A stretch of DNA of 64,000 nucleotides, from positions 1-64,000 of the forward strand of contig JAKLLO010000004.1 of assembly GCA_023150095.1 (NCBI GenBank), given 5' to 3'. This DNA is from Zoogloea sp. (lineage in GTDB: Bacteria > Pseudomonadota > Gammaproteobacteria > Burkholderiales > Rhodocyclaceae). Each line of letters begins with the position of its first letter. Positions within the stretch are counted from its first letter, which is position 1. This document shows, one piece after another, positions 1 through 10,456 of this stretch. Made by a program: the position numbers and the translations under genes. The notes under the pieces are model-generated. The model was not told the origin of the DNA and did not search any database. It saw only the letters and a list, made by a program, of their open reading frames with translations.

Positions 1-45
1 CCCTGCCGCGTCCGTAATCTGGGGATTCCCGATAAGGAGTCCCCG

Positions 46-489
46 ATGAACCGCGAAGAAGTCACCGACCTGATCGTCACCCGCAAGATCGAGAAGAAGC
101 TGACCTGGGCCAAGCTGGCCGAGATCGTCGGCCACAGCAAGGAATGGAGCACCGCCGCGTTGCTGGGCCAGATGACCCTGACCGAAGCCGAGGCGAAGGC
201 CGTCGGTGCGGCGCTGGATCTGCCGGACGAGGCCGTCACCCAGCTGCAGGTGGTGCCCTACAAGGGCTCGCTGCCCAGCGCGGTGCCCACCGACCCGCTG
301 ATCTACCGCTTCTACGAGCTCATCAACGTGTATGGCACCACCTTCAAGGCGCTGATCCACGAGGAGTTCGGCGACGGCATCATGAGCGCCATCGACTTCA
401 ACATGGATCTGACCCGCGAGCCCGACCCGAAGGGCGACCGGGTGCGCATCACCATGAGCGGCAAGTTCCTGCCCTACAAGACCTACTGA
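46..489 (+). CDS. cynS: Cyanate hydratase (cyanase)
   Basis: This 147-residue protein is the full usual length of cyanase, which converts cyanate and bicarbonate to ammonia and carbon dioxide in the cytoplasm. An N-terminal helix-turn-helix-like region (about residues 1-75) precedes the compact catalytic domain. The family's catalytic Arg, Glu and Ser are recognisable as Arg88, Glu91 (in YRFYELI) and Ser114 (in GIMSAID). A strong Shine-Dalgarno (aaggag) lies 8 bases before the ATG. A hairpin follows the stop, so it is probably the last gene of its transcript. Nothing upstream is visible, so a link to cyanate transport or carbonic anhydrase cannot be judged. Confidence 0.97.
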   Translation: MNREEVTDLIVTRKIEKKLTWAKLAEIVGHSKEWSTAALLGQMTLTEAEAKAVGAALDLPDEAVTQLQVVPYKGSLPSAVPTDPLIYRFYELINVYGTTFKALIHEEFGDGIMSAIDFNMDLTREPDPKGDRVRITMSGKFLPYKTY

Positions 490-507
490 TCGACCGAGTG
501 AACGCAC

Positions 508-541
508 GAAGCCCCGGCCTGCCGCAGCGGGCCGGGGCTTC
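508..541 (+). terminator. Hairpin after cynS
   Basis: A perfect 12-bp GC-rich stem (GAAGCCCCGGCC with its complement) encloses a 10-base loop between the convergent cynS and the Nif11-like gene. There is no long T-run, so it could act as a bidirectional, weak intrinsic terminator or as an RNA 3'-end stabiliser. Confidence 0.6.
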
Positions 542-559
542 GGGGCATGCCGTCGGCGC

Positions 560-778
560 TCAGGCGCGCAGCAGGGCCTTCACCAGGCGCTCGGAGAGCT
601 GGTCTTCGGTGAATTGCGGCTCGTTGGGCGGGTAGAGCGAGTTCTCCTCGATCTCGAAGCCTTCGGCCATGGCCAGGGCGCGCAGCTCCTTGATCTTCTG
701 GCAGGCCTTCAGTTGGGCGCCCAGTTCGGCGGTGGCGCGGGCTTTGTCGGAAAAGGCTTTGATGGGTGCGACGGACAT
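560..778 (-). CDS. Nif11-like small protein
   Basis: This gene encodes 72 residues starting at the ATG with an aaggag site 7 bases upstream; a longer frame exists but lacks such a site. The N-terminal 45 residues follow the Nif11 pattern: Phe-x-x-Lys near the start, a Glu-Leu-x-x-x-Leu-Lys-Ala stretch, then Leu-x-x-Leu-Ala followed by Gly-Phe. Nif11 proteins occur near nitrogen-fixation genes, and related domains serve as leaders of RiPP precursors. Here there is no Gly-Gly cleavage site, no Cys-rich core and no modification enzyme nearby, so a precursor role is unlikely. The C-terminal 25 residues are polar and probably helical. The function is unknown. Confidence 0.6.
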   Translation of the reverse strand: MSVAPIKAFSDKARATAELGAQLKACQKIKELRALAMAEGFEIEENSLYPPNEPQFTEDQLSERLVKALLRA

Positions 779-824
779 GCTGACTCCTTGTGGGTGGTGA
801 GCACCGACATTCACGAAACCCGCC

Positions 825-1106
825 TCACGCCGGATAGTCGAGGCATTCCTCTTCCCCGTTGGCGTCGTGGATGAGGGCCTGCGCAAGCCGGCCATCGGCG
901 TGATACCGGTACTCGTGACACACCTCGATCTCGCCATAGACGACCTTCTCGCACCGCACCAGCCGGCCGTCGGCATCGAAGCCGCCCCGGTAGAAGGTGT
1001 TGCGGTTGCGCATGTCCTCGCTCGCCAGCTCGCCGACGAGCTTGAGGGGCAGGCGCACGCCGCTGTAGCTGGTGAAGTAGCGCGTGGTGACGTTGCTGGC
1101 CGTCAT
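825..1106 (-). CDS. Small conserved protein of unknown function
   Basis: This 93-residue soluble protein has two repeated short motifs, a Tyr-x-x-Gly-x-x-x-Asp-x-Asp-Gly-Arg-Leu at about residues 39-49 and Tyr-x-x-Asp-Gly-Arg-Leu at about 68-74, suggesting a small beta-rich fold. It resembles the DUF6156 type of small proteins, but that assignment is from memory and weak. It lies 46 bases upstream of the Nif11-like gene on the same strand, so the two probably share a transcript. The start chosen is the ATG at 1106; longer frames upstream overlap dctD and look like shadow coding. Confidence 0.6.
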   Translation of the reverse strand: MTASNVTTRYFTSYSGVRLPLKLVGELASEDMRNRNTFYRGGFDADGRLVRCEKVVYGEIEVCHEYRYHADGRLAQALIHDANGEEECLDYPA

Positions 1107-1213
1107 GGTGGGATGAGCCGTGTCGGGTTGTTGACAAAAACCCCGGAAATCACGGGGGCGTGGAGCCTCACAGCAATTTCGGTGCCACACGGCCCGGCGA
1201 CGAAACCCCGCCC

Positions 1214-2531
<1,318 letters not shown>

Positions 2532-2539
<8 letters not shown>

Positions 2540-4400
2540 GGCGGGCGGTCTCGTCGGCAAGGGGGATGTCAAGCAGGAACACGGCGCCGCCTTCCGGGTG
2601 GTTGGCCCCGGTGAGCGTGCCGCCAAAATCGCGCACGATGCCGGCGGAGATGGTGAGCCCGAGGCCCAGCCCGGCGCCGGCCGACTTGGTGGTGAAGAAG
2701 GGTTCGAACAGGTGGGCCAGCGCCTCGTCGGCGAGGCCCGGGCCGTGGTCGCGCACCGACAGGCGGACGCGGTCGCCGGCTACCGCCACATCGAGCTCGA
2801 TGCACGGCGCGGGGTCGCCGTCCATGGCGTCAAGGGCGTTGCCGATCAGGTTGACCAGCACCTGCTCCAGCCGGTTGGCGTCGCACAGGGCGAAGGGTTC
2901 GGGCAGCGGGCAGTGGCGGCGCAGCTCGGCGCGGCTCTGGCGCAGACGCTGCTCCAGCAGCGCGAGGGCGTTGTCGATGGCGCGGCACAGGGCCACCGGC
3001 TGGGCCTTGCCGCTGGACTTGCGGGCGAAGGCGCGCAGCTGGCCGGTGATGTTGCCCATGCGGTCCACCAGATGGCCGATGCGTTCGAGGTTGGAGCGGG
3101 CGGTGTCGGTGTCGCCGCGCTCGAGGAAGCGCGCGGCGTTGCCCGAGAGCGTGCGTAGCGCTGCCAGAGGCTGGTTGAGCTCGTGGGCGATGCCGGTGGC
3201 GAGCTGGCCGATCACCGCCAGCTTGCCGGCCTGCACCAGCTCGTCCTGGGCGGCGCGCAGGGTGCGTTCGGCGGCGGTGCGCTCGGCCACCTCGCCCTGC
3301 AGCTGCTGGTTGGCGGCGGAGAGATCGGCGGTGCGTTCCTCGACCTTGCGTTCGAGTTCATCGTGGGCCTTCTGCAAGGCGGCGCGGGCGGCGAGCTTGG
3401 CCTTCAGGTGGCGGCGGCGCTCATCGAGCATCATGCCCAGCATGAAGATGAAGGCCGCGCCCACCACCGCCAGCGCAGTGCGGCTCTGGACCATGTCGTC
3501 CACCTGCTCGAGATGCGACAGCACGGTGAGCGTCCACGGCGTGCCGGGCAGCGGGCGGGATTGGGCCAGAAAGCGCCCGGCCACCGGATACACCGACACC
3601 GGCTCCGGCGAGGCGCGGGCGATGCGCACGAGGCGCGCGCCGTGGTCGAGCTCGGCGATTTCCTGCAGGCCCAGGGGCTTGAGGGCGCGGCGGTTGTACT
3701 GCAGGGTCTGGTCGAAGGCGCTGCGGGTGGCGTCGTCGAGCGGGCGCAGGGTGGTGAACTTCCAGTCGGCCACCGAGCCGAGGATCACCACGCCGTTCTC
3801 GTCGCTCACCATGGCCGGCGCCTCGACGGTGCTCCAGGTTTTTTCCAGCTGGTCGAGGCTCACCTTGATGACCGCCACGCCCAGGGTGCGGCTGTCGTCC
3901 ACCAGGGTCGAGGCCAGGTAGTAGCCGGGCTCGCCGCGGGTTGTGCCGATGCCGAAGAAGCGCCCGCTGCCGGTGGCCATGGCGTCACGGAAGTACGGCC
4001 GGAAGGACAGGTCTTCGCCCAGAAAACTGTCGGCCCGGCGCCAGTTGCTGGTGGCCACCACGTGGCCTTTGGCGTCGATCACGTAGATCGACAGGGTGCC
4101 GGCGCGCTCGTTGAGCTGTTCGAGATAGGCATTGACCTGGGGCGCGAGGTGGGCGCCGTCGGACTGGCGCAGCAGGTCGAGCACGTCGCGCTCCAGGCCC
4201 AGGGTGCCGGGCAGGAAGGCGTACTTGCCGATCTCCCGCTCCAGGCTGGCGGAGTACAGGTCGAGCCGATGCAGCCCGGTGGCCTGCAGCTCGGCCAGGC
4301 CCAGCTGTTCGGCGAGGCGATGGGCCACGAAGCCGGTCAGGCCCATCAGGGCCAGCATCAGCAGGAAGATCGGCAGGCTGCGCAGGAATCGGCGGGACAT
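2532..4400 (-). CDS. dctB: C4-dicarboxylate sensor histidine kinase DctB
   Basis: This 622-residue membrane kinase begins with a transmembrane segment (about residues 10-28), followed by a roughly 270-residue periplasmic sensory region of the double-Cache type and a second membrane segment near residue 300. A coiled coil (about 340-385) leads to the dimerisation domain, with the phospho-acceptor His in GIAHELNQPL. The ATPase domain carries N, G1 (DHGPGL) and G2 (GAGLGLGLTI) boxes. Architecture and length fit DctB, which senses succinate, malate or fumarate and phosphorylates DctD. It is translationally coupled to dctD. Confidence 0.92.
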
Positions 4401-4449
4401 GGTGGCAGGCGGGTGGTTGATCCTATGGTAGCAGCGGCGACGCGCAGGC

Positions 4450-5205
4450 TCAGAGCAGATCGTGGAGCTGCTTGACGATCAGCACCGCCACCACCAGCAG
4501 GAAGGCCTTGCGGATGAAGCCCGCGCCGTGGCGCAGCGCCAGGTGGGTGCCGAGCTGGGCGCCGGCGAGGTTGCACACCGCCATCGTCAGCCCCACCGCC
4601 CACAGGATTGGCCCGTGGCTGGCGAAGAAGGCGATGGCCGACACGTTGGTGGCGCAGTTGATGACCTTGGCGCTGGCCGAAGCTCGCACGAAATCCATCC
4701 CGAAGAGCCGCACGAAGCCGAAGATCAGAAAGCTGCCGGTGCCGGGGCCGAAGAAACCGTCGTAGAGCCCGATCACCAGGCCGAACAGCGCGCCGCGCCA
4801 GGCGTCGCCAGGGCGGGGTTCGTGGGTTTCGGTCTGGCCCAGATCCTTGCGCAGGAAGGTGTAGATCGCCACCACCAGCATCATCACTACCACCAGCGGG
4901 CGCATCGCCTCGCGGGACAACCACGCCACCACCGCCGCACCGAGCCACGCGCCCACCAGCGCCGCACCGGTGGCCGGCAACACCAGCCGCCACGGGATGC
5001 GCACCGCCCGGGCATAGCGCCACAAGGAAGCGCCGGTGCCGGCGATGCTCGACACCTTGTTGGTGCCGAAGAGGGTCGGGATGGCCGTCTGGGGGAAGGA
5101 CGACAGCAGCACCGGAATCTGGATGAGCCCGCCGCCGCCCACCACGGCATCGACCATGCCGGCGAAGAAGGCTGCGGGAGCGAGGATGAACCAGTCGATA
5201 GTCAT
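4450..5205 (-). CDS. TauE/SafE-family membrane permease
   Basis: This 251-residue integral membrane protein has about eight hydrophobic segments and the family's two-half layout with GGG-rich loops (GGGGLIQIP near residue 23, GPGTGSF near 155). TauE/SafE proteins are exporters of sulfite, sulfoacetate or other small organic anions, and the substrate cannot be read from sequence. It lies 49 bases upstream of dctB on the same strand and may be co-transcribed with dctBD, suggesting a carboxylate-linked role, although sulfur compounds remain possible. No clear Shine-Dalgarno precedes the chosen ATG. Confidence 0.85.
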   Translation of the reverse strand: MTIDWFILAPAAFFAGMVDAVVGGGGLIQIPVLLSSFPQTAIPTLFGTNKVSSIAGTGASLWRYARAVRIPWRLVLPATGAALVGAWLGAAVVAWLSREAMRPLVVVMMLVVAIYTFLRKDLGQTETHEPRPGDAWRGALFGLVIGLYDGFFGPGTGSFLIFGFVRLFGMDFVRASASAKVINCATNVSAIAFFASHGPILWAVGLTMAVCNLAGAQLGTHLALRHGAGFIRKAFLLVVAVLIVKQLHDLL

Positions 5206-5217
5206 GATCCGGAAGGG

Positions 5218-5247
5218 AAAAAAGCCCGGCGCGGGGGAGCGCCGGGC
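5218..5247 (-). terminator. Intrinsic terminator downstream of dctA
   Basis: On the minus strand a perfect 9-bp stem (GCCCGGCGC/GCGCCGGGC, 6-base loop) is followed directly by six T residues. It lies between dctA and the TauE/SafE gene and would end the aspA-dctA transcript. Confidence 0.85.
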
Positions 5248-5299
5248 AAGGAGATGGGGCGGATGGGAGGGCCGCCCTCATCAGGGAGGATCGTTGGTC

Positions 5300-5389
5300 G
5301 GTGGGTGGGGAATGGGAAGTGGGAAGTGGGTCGCGCTACGCGCGATGGGTGAAAGCCCACTCCCTACTACCTACTCCCCAATACCCACC
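5300..5389. repeat. Imperfect long inverted repeat, purine/pyrimidine-biased
   Basis: A G/A-rich arm (5300-5330, built from GGGAAGTGGG-type units) faces a C/T-rich arm (5356-5389) that is largely its reverse complement, with a short cgcgctacgcgcg dyad at the apex. It sits immediately after the dctA stop codon and would form a long imperfect hairpin in RNA. Its simple composition suggests a mobile intergenic repeat. Confidence 0.6.
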
Positions 5390-5395
5390 TTCCCA

Positions 5396-6703
5396 TCAAG
5401 CTGCCAGGGCCGGCACGCTGTCGTCGCCTTCGACCGGCAGGGCCTCTTCGATGTCGGCGAGGGCGGGATCGATCGGGTCGATGGCGCCTTCCCACTTGGC
5501 CACCACGGCGGTGGCGATGGCGTTGCCGAGCACGTTGGTCACGGTGCGGCCCATGTCGAGGAAGTGGTCGATGCCCAGCACCAGCAGCAGGCCGGCTTCC
5601 GGCAGGCCGAACATCGGCAGCACGGCGGCCACCACCACCAGGGATGCACGCGGCACGCCGGCGATGCCCTTGCTGGAGACCATCAGCACCAGCAGCATGG
5701 TGATCTGGGCGCCGAGGGTCAGCGGGATGTCGTAGGCCTGGGCCACGAACAGCGCGGCGAAGGTGGTGTAGATCATCGAGCCATCCAGGTTGAACGAGTA
5801 ACCCAGGGGCAGCACGAAGCTGGTCACGCGGTTCTTGATGCCGAACTTCTCGAGCTGTTCCATCAGCTTGGGATACACGGATTCGCTGCTGGCGGTGGAG
5901 AAGCCCACCAGCATCGGGCCGCGCACCAGCTTGAGCAGGCGGAACACCTCCTTGCCGAGCACCAGGTAGCCGGCGGTGATGAGCACGCACCACAGGGCGG
6001 CCAGCGCCACGTAGAAGCTCACCAGCAGCTTGCCGAACACCAGCAGCATGCCCAGGCCCTGGGTGGTGATGGCGCCGGCGACGGCGCCGAACACGCCCAC
6101 CGGGGCAAAGCGCATCACGTAGTCGGTGACCTTCAGCATCACGTGCACCACTTCTTCCATCGTGCACACCAGGCTGCGGGCGGTCTGGTTGTGCAGGTGG
6201 CCGAGGGCCAGCCCGAAGAACACCGCGAAGACCAGGATCTGCAGGATTTCATTGGCCGCCATCGCCTCGAAGATGTTCTTCGGGAAGACGTGGGTGATGA
6301 AGTCCTTCAGGTTGAGGGCGCCCGTCTTCAGGTTGGTGGCGGTGCCCACGTCCGGCAGCGGCACGCCCAGGTGGGCGCCCGGCTGCAGCAGGTTGGCGAA
6401 CACCAGCCCGAGCAGCAGCGAACAGAACGAGGCACCGACGAACCAGCCCAGCGCCTTGGCGCCGATGCGCCCGACGGTCTTGGAGTCGCCCATCCCGGCC
6501 AGGCCCGCCACCAGGGTGGCAAACACCAGCGGGGCGATGATCATCTTGATGAGGCGCAGGAAGATGTCGGTGAGGATGCCGAAGTAGCTGGCGATCTCCT
6601 TGGCCTGGGCGGGGCTGCCGGCAAACGTGTTGCAGGCGTAGCCAACGATGACGCCGAGCAGCAGGGCGATGCCGATCAGGGTCGTGAGCCGGTTCATTTT
6701 CAT
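5396..6703 (-). CDS. dctA: C4-dicarboxylate/H+ symporter DctA
   Basis: This 435-residue DAACS-family secondary transporter takes up succinate, fumarate, malate and possibly aspartate. It shows the family's eight membrane helices and C-terminal transport core, with the Ser-rich reentrant loop (SSESVYP, about residue 275), the NLDGSM motif (about 310) and the TNVLGN motif (about 390). A Shine-Dalgarno (aggaa) precedes ATG 6703. The gene is 33 bases downstream of aspA on the same strand, so both probably use the sigma-54 promoter upstream of aspA. It supplies substrate for aspartase and for the fumarate reductase at 24.7-28.6 kb. Confidence 0.96.
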   Translation of the reverse strand: MKMNRLTTLIGIALLLGVIVGYACNTFAGSPAQAKEIASYFGILTDIFLRLIKMIIAPLVFATLVAGLAGMGDSKTVGRIGAKALGWFVGASFCSLLLGLVFANLLQPGAHLGVPLPDVGTATNLKTGALNLKDFITHVFPKNIFEAMAANEILQILVFAVFFGLALGHLHNQTARSLVCTMEEVVHVMLKVTDYVMRFAPVGVFGAVAGAITTQGLGMLLVFGKLLVSFYVALAALWCVLITAGYLVLGKEVFRLLKLVRGPMLVGFSTASSESVYPKLMEQLEKFGIKNRVTSFVLPLGYSFNLDGSMIYTTFAALFVAQAYDIPLTLGAQITMLLVLMVSSKGIAGVPRASLVVVAAVLPMFGLPEAGLLLVLGIDHFLDMGRTVTNVLGNAIATAVVAKWEGAIDPIDPALADIEEALPVEGDDSVPALAA

Positions 6704-6736
6704 GATGAATTCCTCGTGGTCGGATGCAGGTGGAGG

Positions 6737-8167
<1,431 letters not shown>

Positions 8168-8223
8168 GGTCGTTGTCTCCTGTTTTATTGGCAGCGCCAC
8201 TGCGGGCGCCATGCCTAATCCAT

Positions 8224-8239
8224 TGCACGCCCCGTGCCA
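8224..8239 (-). promoter_or_regulatory. Sigma-54 (-24/-12) promoter of aspA-dctA
   Basis: The minus strand reads TGGCACG, four bases, then GTGCA, giving the invariant GG and GC dinucleotides with exactly ten bases between them. It matches the consensus TGGCACG-N4-TTGCA except for one T to G. The predicted transcription start is near 8213, about 45 bases before the aspA ATG. Adjacent DctB/DctD, a sigma-54 activator pair, makes this a strong functional call. Confidence 0.85.
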
Positions 8240-8334
8240 GCCGGCGGGAGACAACAACACACTGATCGGATTGAAATTTTTATTTAGCCGCGGCGCGCCG
8301 GAAACGGATTTCCGGATTTGCGCGGGGAAAGGCG

Positions 8335-8350
8335 TTCGGAAATCCGAACG
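8335..8350. promoter_or_regulatory. Candidate DctD enhancer site
   Basis: The palindrome GTTCGGAAATCCGAAC has 7-base perfect arms and lies about 97-112 bases upstream of the -24 element, a usual enhancer distance. A second, inverted CGGATTTCCG occurs at 8305-8314. Paired dyads with a GGAAATCC-type core are typical of DctD upstream activating sequences in rhizobia, so DctD binding is inferred. Confidence 0.6.
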
Positions 8351-8443
8351 ATCGGCGGCAGACCACGGGCCTTGCAGGGCGACATCCGTCGCCGGCGGAC
8401 GCCCCGCCGGGCGGCTGAAGCAGCCAAAACGCAACCGTCCCCT

Positions 8444-8530
8444 GTAGGGGCGACTTCAGTCGCCCACGGATATCCCGCCCGGGACTTGCGATTGCGGAAC
8501 GCGCGGATGGGCGACTGAAGTCGCCCCTAC
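8444..8530. repeat. REP-like palindrome pair (family A)
   Basis: Two copies of a 22-base element, 8444-8465 and 8509-8530, face each other in opposite orientation. Each contains the dyad GGGCGACT-(2 bases)-AGTCGCCC preceded by GTAG. The same element recurs at 16484 and 24667. An inverted pair of this kind is the layout of BIME units made by REP-associated transposases. No such transposase gene is in the window. Confidence 0.75.
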
Positions 8531-8584
8531 AACAGGCCCTACGACAGGCCTTACGACAAGCCCTACGACAGGTTCTGCGACAGG
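8525..8584. repeat. 12-base direct repeats, five units
   Basis: Five consecutive 12-mers resemble CCCTACGACAGG (8525, 8537, 8549, 8561, 8573), with one to three changes each. They extend the tail of the REP-like copy at 8509-8530 and stop just before the dps terminator. No coding function is evident. Confidence 0.75.
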
Positions 8585-8599
8585 CGCCCACAAAGAAAA

Positions 8600-8630
8600 A
8601 CGGCAGCAGCGCATTTCGCGTTGCTGCCGT
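8600..8630 (-). terminator. Intrinsic terminator of dps
   Basis: On the minus strand a 13-bp stem (one G-T wobble, 5-base loop) ends in ACGGCAGCA/TGCTGCCGT and is followed by TTTTTCTTTG. It starts about 20 bases after the dps stop codon. Confidence 0.92.
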
Positions 8631-8648
8631 CGTGGGGGTTGGCTCAGT

Positions 8649-9149
8649 TCATTCTTCGAGCAGGCTGCGCAGCATCCAGGCGGTCTTCTCGTGGACTTCC
8701 AGCCGCTGGGTGAGCAGGTCGGCGGTGGGCTGGTCGTTGGCCTTGTCCACCAGCGGGAACAGGCCCCGGGCGGTGCGGGCGGTGGCTTCCTGGGCGGCCA
8801 CCAGCAGGCGCACCATCTCCAGCGCGGCGGGCACGCCTTCGGGCTCGTCGATGCTGGTGAGCTCGCTGAACAGCTTGCCGGTGCCCGGCGCCGGGTGGCC
8901 GAGGGCGCGGATGCGCTCGGCGATCACGTCCAGCGCGTTCCACTGCTCGGTGTACTGGCCCATGAACATCAGGTGCAGGGTGTTGAACATCGGCCCCTTC
9001 ACGTTCCAGTGGAAGTTGTGGGTCATCAGGTAGAGGTTGAAGCTGTCGGCCAGGAGGCGCGACAGGCCGGCGGCGATCTCGGCCCGGTCGTCGGCGCTGA
9101 TGCCGATGTCCATCACGGGGCCGGCGGATTTGGTGGCTTTCTTTTTCAT
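8649..9149 (-). CDS. dps: Dps-type DNA-protecting ferritin
   Basis: This 166-residue protein is a Dps mini-ferritin that oxidises and stores iron using hydrogen peroxide and can coat DNA. The ferroxidase pattern is present: NFHWNVKG around residue 45, then Asp and Glu in DVIAERIRALG about 30 residues later. The Lys-rich start (KKKATK) fits DNA contact. The ATG at 9149 has an aaggag site 8 bases upstream, and longer frames lack one. It has its own terminator. An OxyR-type operator lies upstream, as expected for dps. Confidence 0.95.
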   Translation of the reverse strand: MKKKATKSAGPVMDIGISADDRAEIAAGLSRLLADSFNLYLMTHNFHWNVKGPMFNTLHLMFMGQYTEQWNALDVIAERIRALGHPAPGTGKLFSELTSIDEPEGVPAALEMVRLLVAAQEATARTARGLFPLVDKANDQPTADLLTQRLEVHEKTAWMLRSLLEE

Positions 9150-9216
9150 GGTCGTCTCCTTGTCGGTCGTTCGTCGTCGATGGAAGAAGTATCGGCCGGG
9201 CCGGCGGCTGCGTCCA

Positions 9217-9253
9217 ATTGTCATGTTCGCTGATGGCGATTGGAAAAACCAAT
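9217..9253 (-). promoter_or_regulatory. Candidate OxyR operator upstream of dps
   Basis: On the minus strand four tetranucleotides ATTG, CAAT, AGCG and CAAT are each separated by seven bases. This is the spacing of OxyR sites (ATAG-N7-CTAT-N7-ATAG-N7-CTAT). The 37-base site ends 67 bases before the dps ATG. A second site of the same architecture precedes the small membrane protein gene at 10397. Confidence 0.55.
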
Positions 9254-9272
9254 CGTCACCAGCCGGGGCCCA

Positions 9273-10232
9273 TCAGCCCATCGCCGTATCGAGGAACATC
9301 ATCACCGCAAAGCCCGCCATCAGCCCGAGGGTGGCGGAGGTCTGGTGGCCGTTGCGGTGGGTTTCGGGGATCACCTCGTGGGACACCACGAAGATCATCG
9401 CCCCGGCCGCGAGGCCCAGCCCGATCGGGTAGGCCAGCGCCAGCCCGCCGGCGATGCCGGCGCCGAACAGCGCGCCCAGCGGCTCCATCAGGCCTGACGC
9501 ACCGGCCATCAGCACCGCCGGCCAGGCCCCCACGCCGGCGGCGCGCAGGGCCATCACCACGGCAAGGCCTTCGGGGATGTCCTGGATCGCGATGGCGCTG
9601 GTGAGGGGCAGGCCCACATTCATGTCGCCCTGGGCGAAGCTAACCCCGATGGCCATGCCCTCGGGCAGGTTGTGCAGGGTGATCGCCAGCACGAAAAGCC
9701 ACACCTTGCCCACCCGGTCGCAGCCCGGGCCGCAGGGGCCAGTGCTCTCGTGGGCGTGGGGCGTGAAGCGGTCGAGGCCCAGCATCAGCAGCACGCCCAG
9801 CGCCATGCCGGCGGTCACCGTGAGCGCGCCCATCGCGCCGCTGCCGGTCATCTCCTTCGCGGCCGCAAGGCCGGGGAGGATCAGCGAGAAGGAGCTGGCG
9901 GCCAGCATCATCCCCGCCGCAAAGCCCAGCAGGCTGTCCTCGGCCCGGGCCGACAGCTTGCGCAGGGTGATCCCCGCCAGCGCGCCCAGGGCCGTGGCGC
10001 CAAAGCCGGCCAGCCCACCCAGCATCGCCAGCCGCAGCGGCTCGCCCCCGCCGGCGATGCCGTCGTACACGCCACTTGCCAGCAGCATCAGCACCGCGGC
10101 CAGCGACAGCAGCAGCCCGCCGGTCATCCACGGATGCTGGCGGGCCTGGATGCGCCAGGCGTCCCGCCAGGCCAGGCCCGCCATCTCGCCGCCGGCCAGG
10201 GCAAGGCCGGCGGCGCTGTTGTTATCGTTCAT
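9273..10232 (-). CDS. ZIP-family divalent metal transporter
   Basis: This 319-residue membrane protein belongs to the ZIP family, GufA-like branch, which imports zinc, manganese or iron. It has about eight membrane segments, the metal-binding helix HNLPEGMAIG at about residue 190 and the partner motif QDIPEGLAV about 30 residues later. A His/Cys-containing cytoplasmic loop (PHAHESTGPCGPGC) precedes the first motif. An agga site lies upstream of the ATG. It follows a 46-residue membrane protein gene by 24 bases. The shared OxyR-type site with dps suggests metal uptake linked to peroxide stress. Confidence 0.9.
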   Translation of the reverse strand: MNDNNSAAGLALAGGEMAGLAWRDAWRIQARQHPWMTGGLLLSLAAVLMLLASGVYDGIAGGGEPLRLAMLGGLAGFGATALGALAGITLRKLSARAEDSLLGFAAGMMLAASSFSLILPGLAAAKEMTGSGAMGALTVTAGMALGVLLMLGLDRFTPHAHESTGPCGPGCDRVGKVWLFVLAITLHNLPEGMAIGVSFAQGDMNVGLPLTSAIAIQDIPEGLAVVMALRAAGVGAWPAVLMAGASGLMEPLGALFGAGIAGGLALAYPIGLGLAAGAMIFVVSHEVIPETHRNGHQTSATLGLMAGFAVMMFLDTAMG

Positions 10233-10256
10233 CGTTCCTCCCGGGCGGCGGCCGGA

Positions 10257-10397
10257 TCAGCCCACGAGGCTGCGGGCCACTTCGGCAAGCCACAAGGCCG
10301 CGCCGATGGCGACGATGACCGAGCCGATCACGAAGCGCACGCGATGATCATGGGCGTTGGCGTGGGCGGCATGGCTGGCGTAACGGATGGTTTTCAT
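10257..10397 (-). CDS. 46-residue His-rich single-span membrane protein
   Basis: This short gene starts at an ATG with a strong ggagg site 9 bases upstream. The N-terminal half is rich in His (HAAHANAHDH), and residues 22-42 form one hydrophobic span. It is not a family I can name. Its position directly upstream of the ZIP transporter, same strand, 24-base gap, suggests a regulatory or metal-donating partner of that transporter. The His cluster would face one side of the membrane. Confidence 0.65.
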   Translation of the reverse strand: MKTIRYASHAAHANAHDHRVRFVIGSVIVAIGAALWLAEVARSLVG

Positions 10398-10456
10398 GGC
10401 ATTCACCTCCTCGGTCTTGATGATTGCATTCTTGCCGCCGGCGCCGGGCAAGTCCA

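Noticed and set aside
560..778. Nif11-like protein as a RiPP precursor
   Set aside because: There is no Gly-Gly site and no Cys/Ser/Thr-rich core, and no modification or export genes are nearby.
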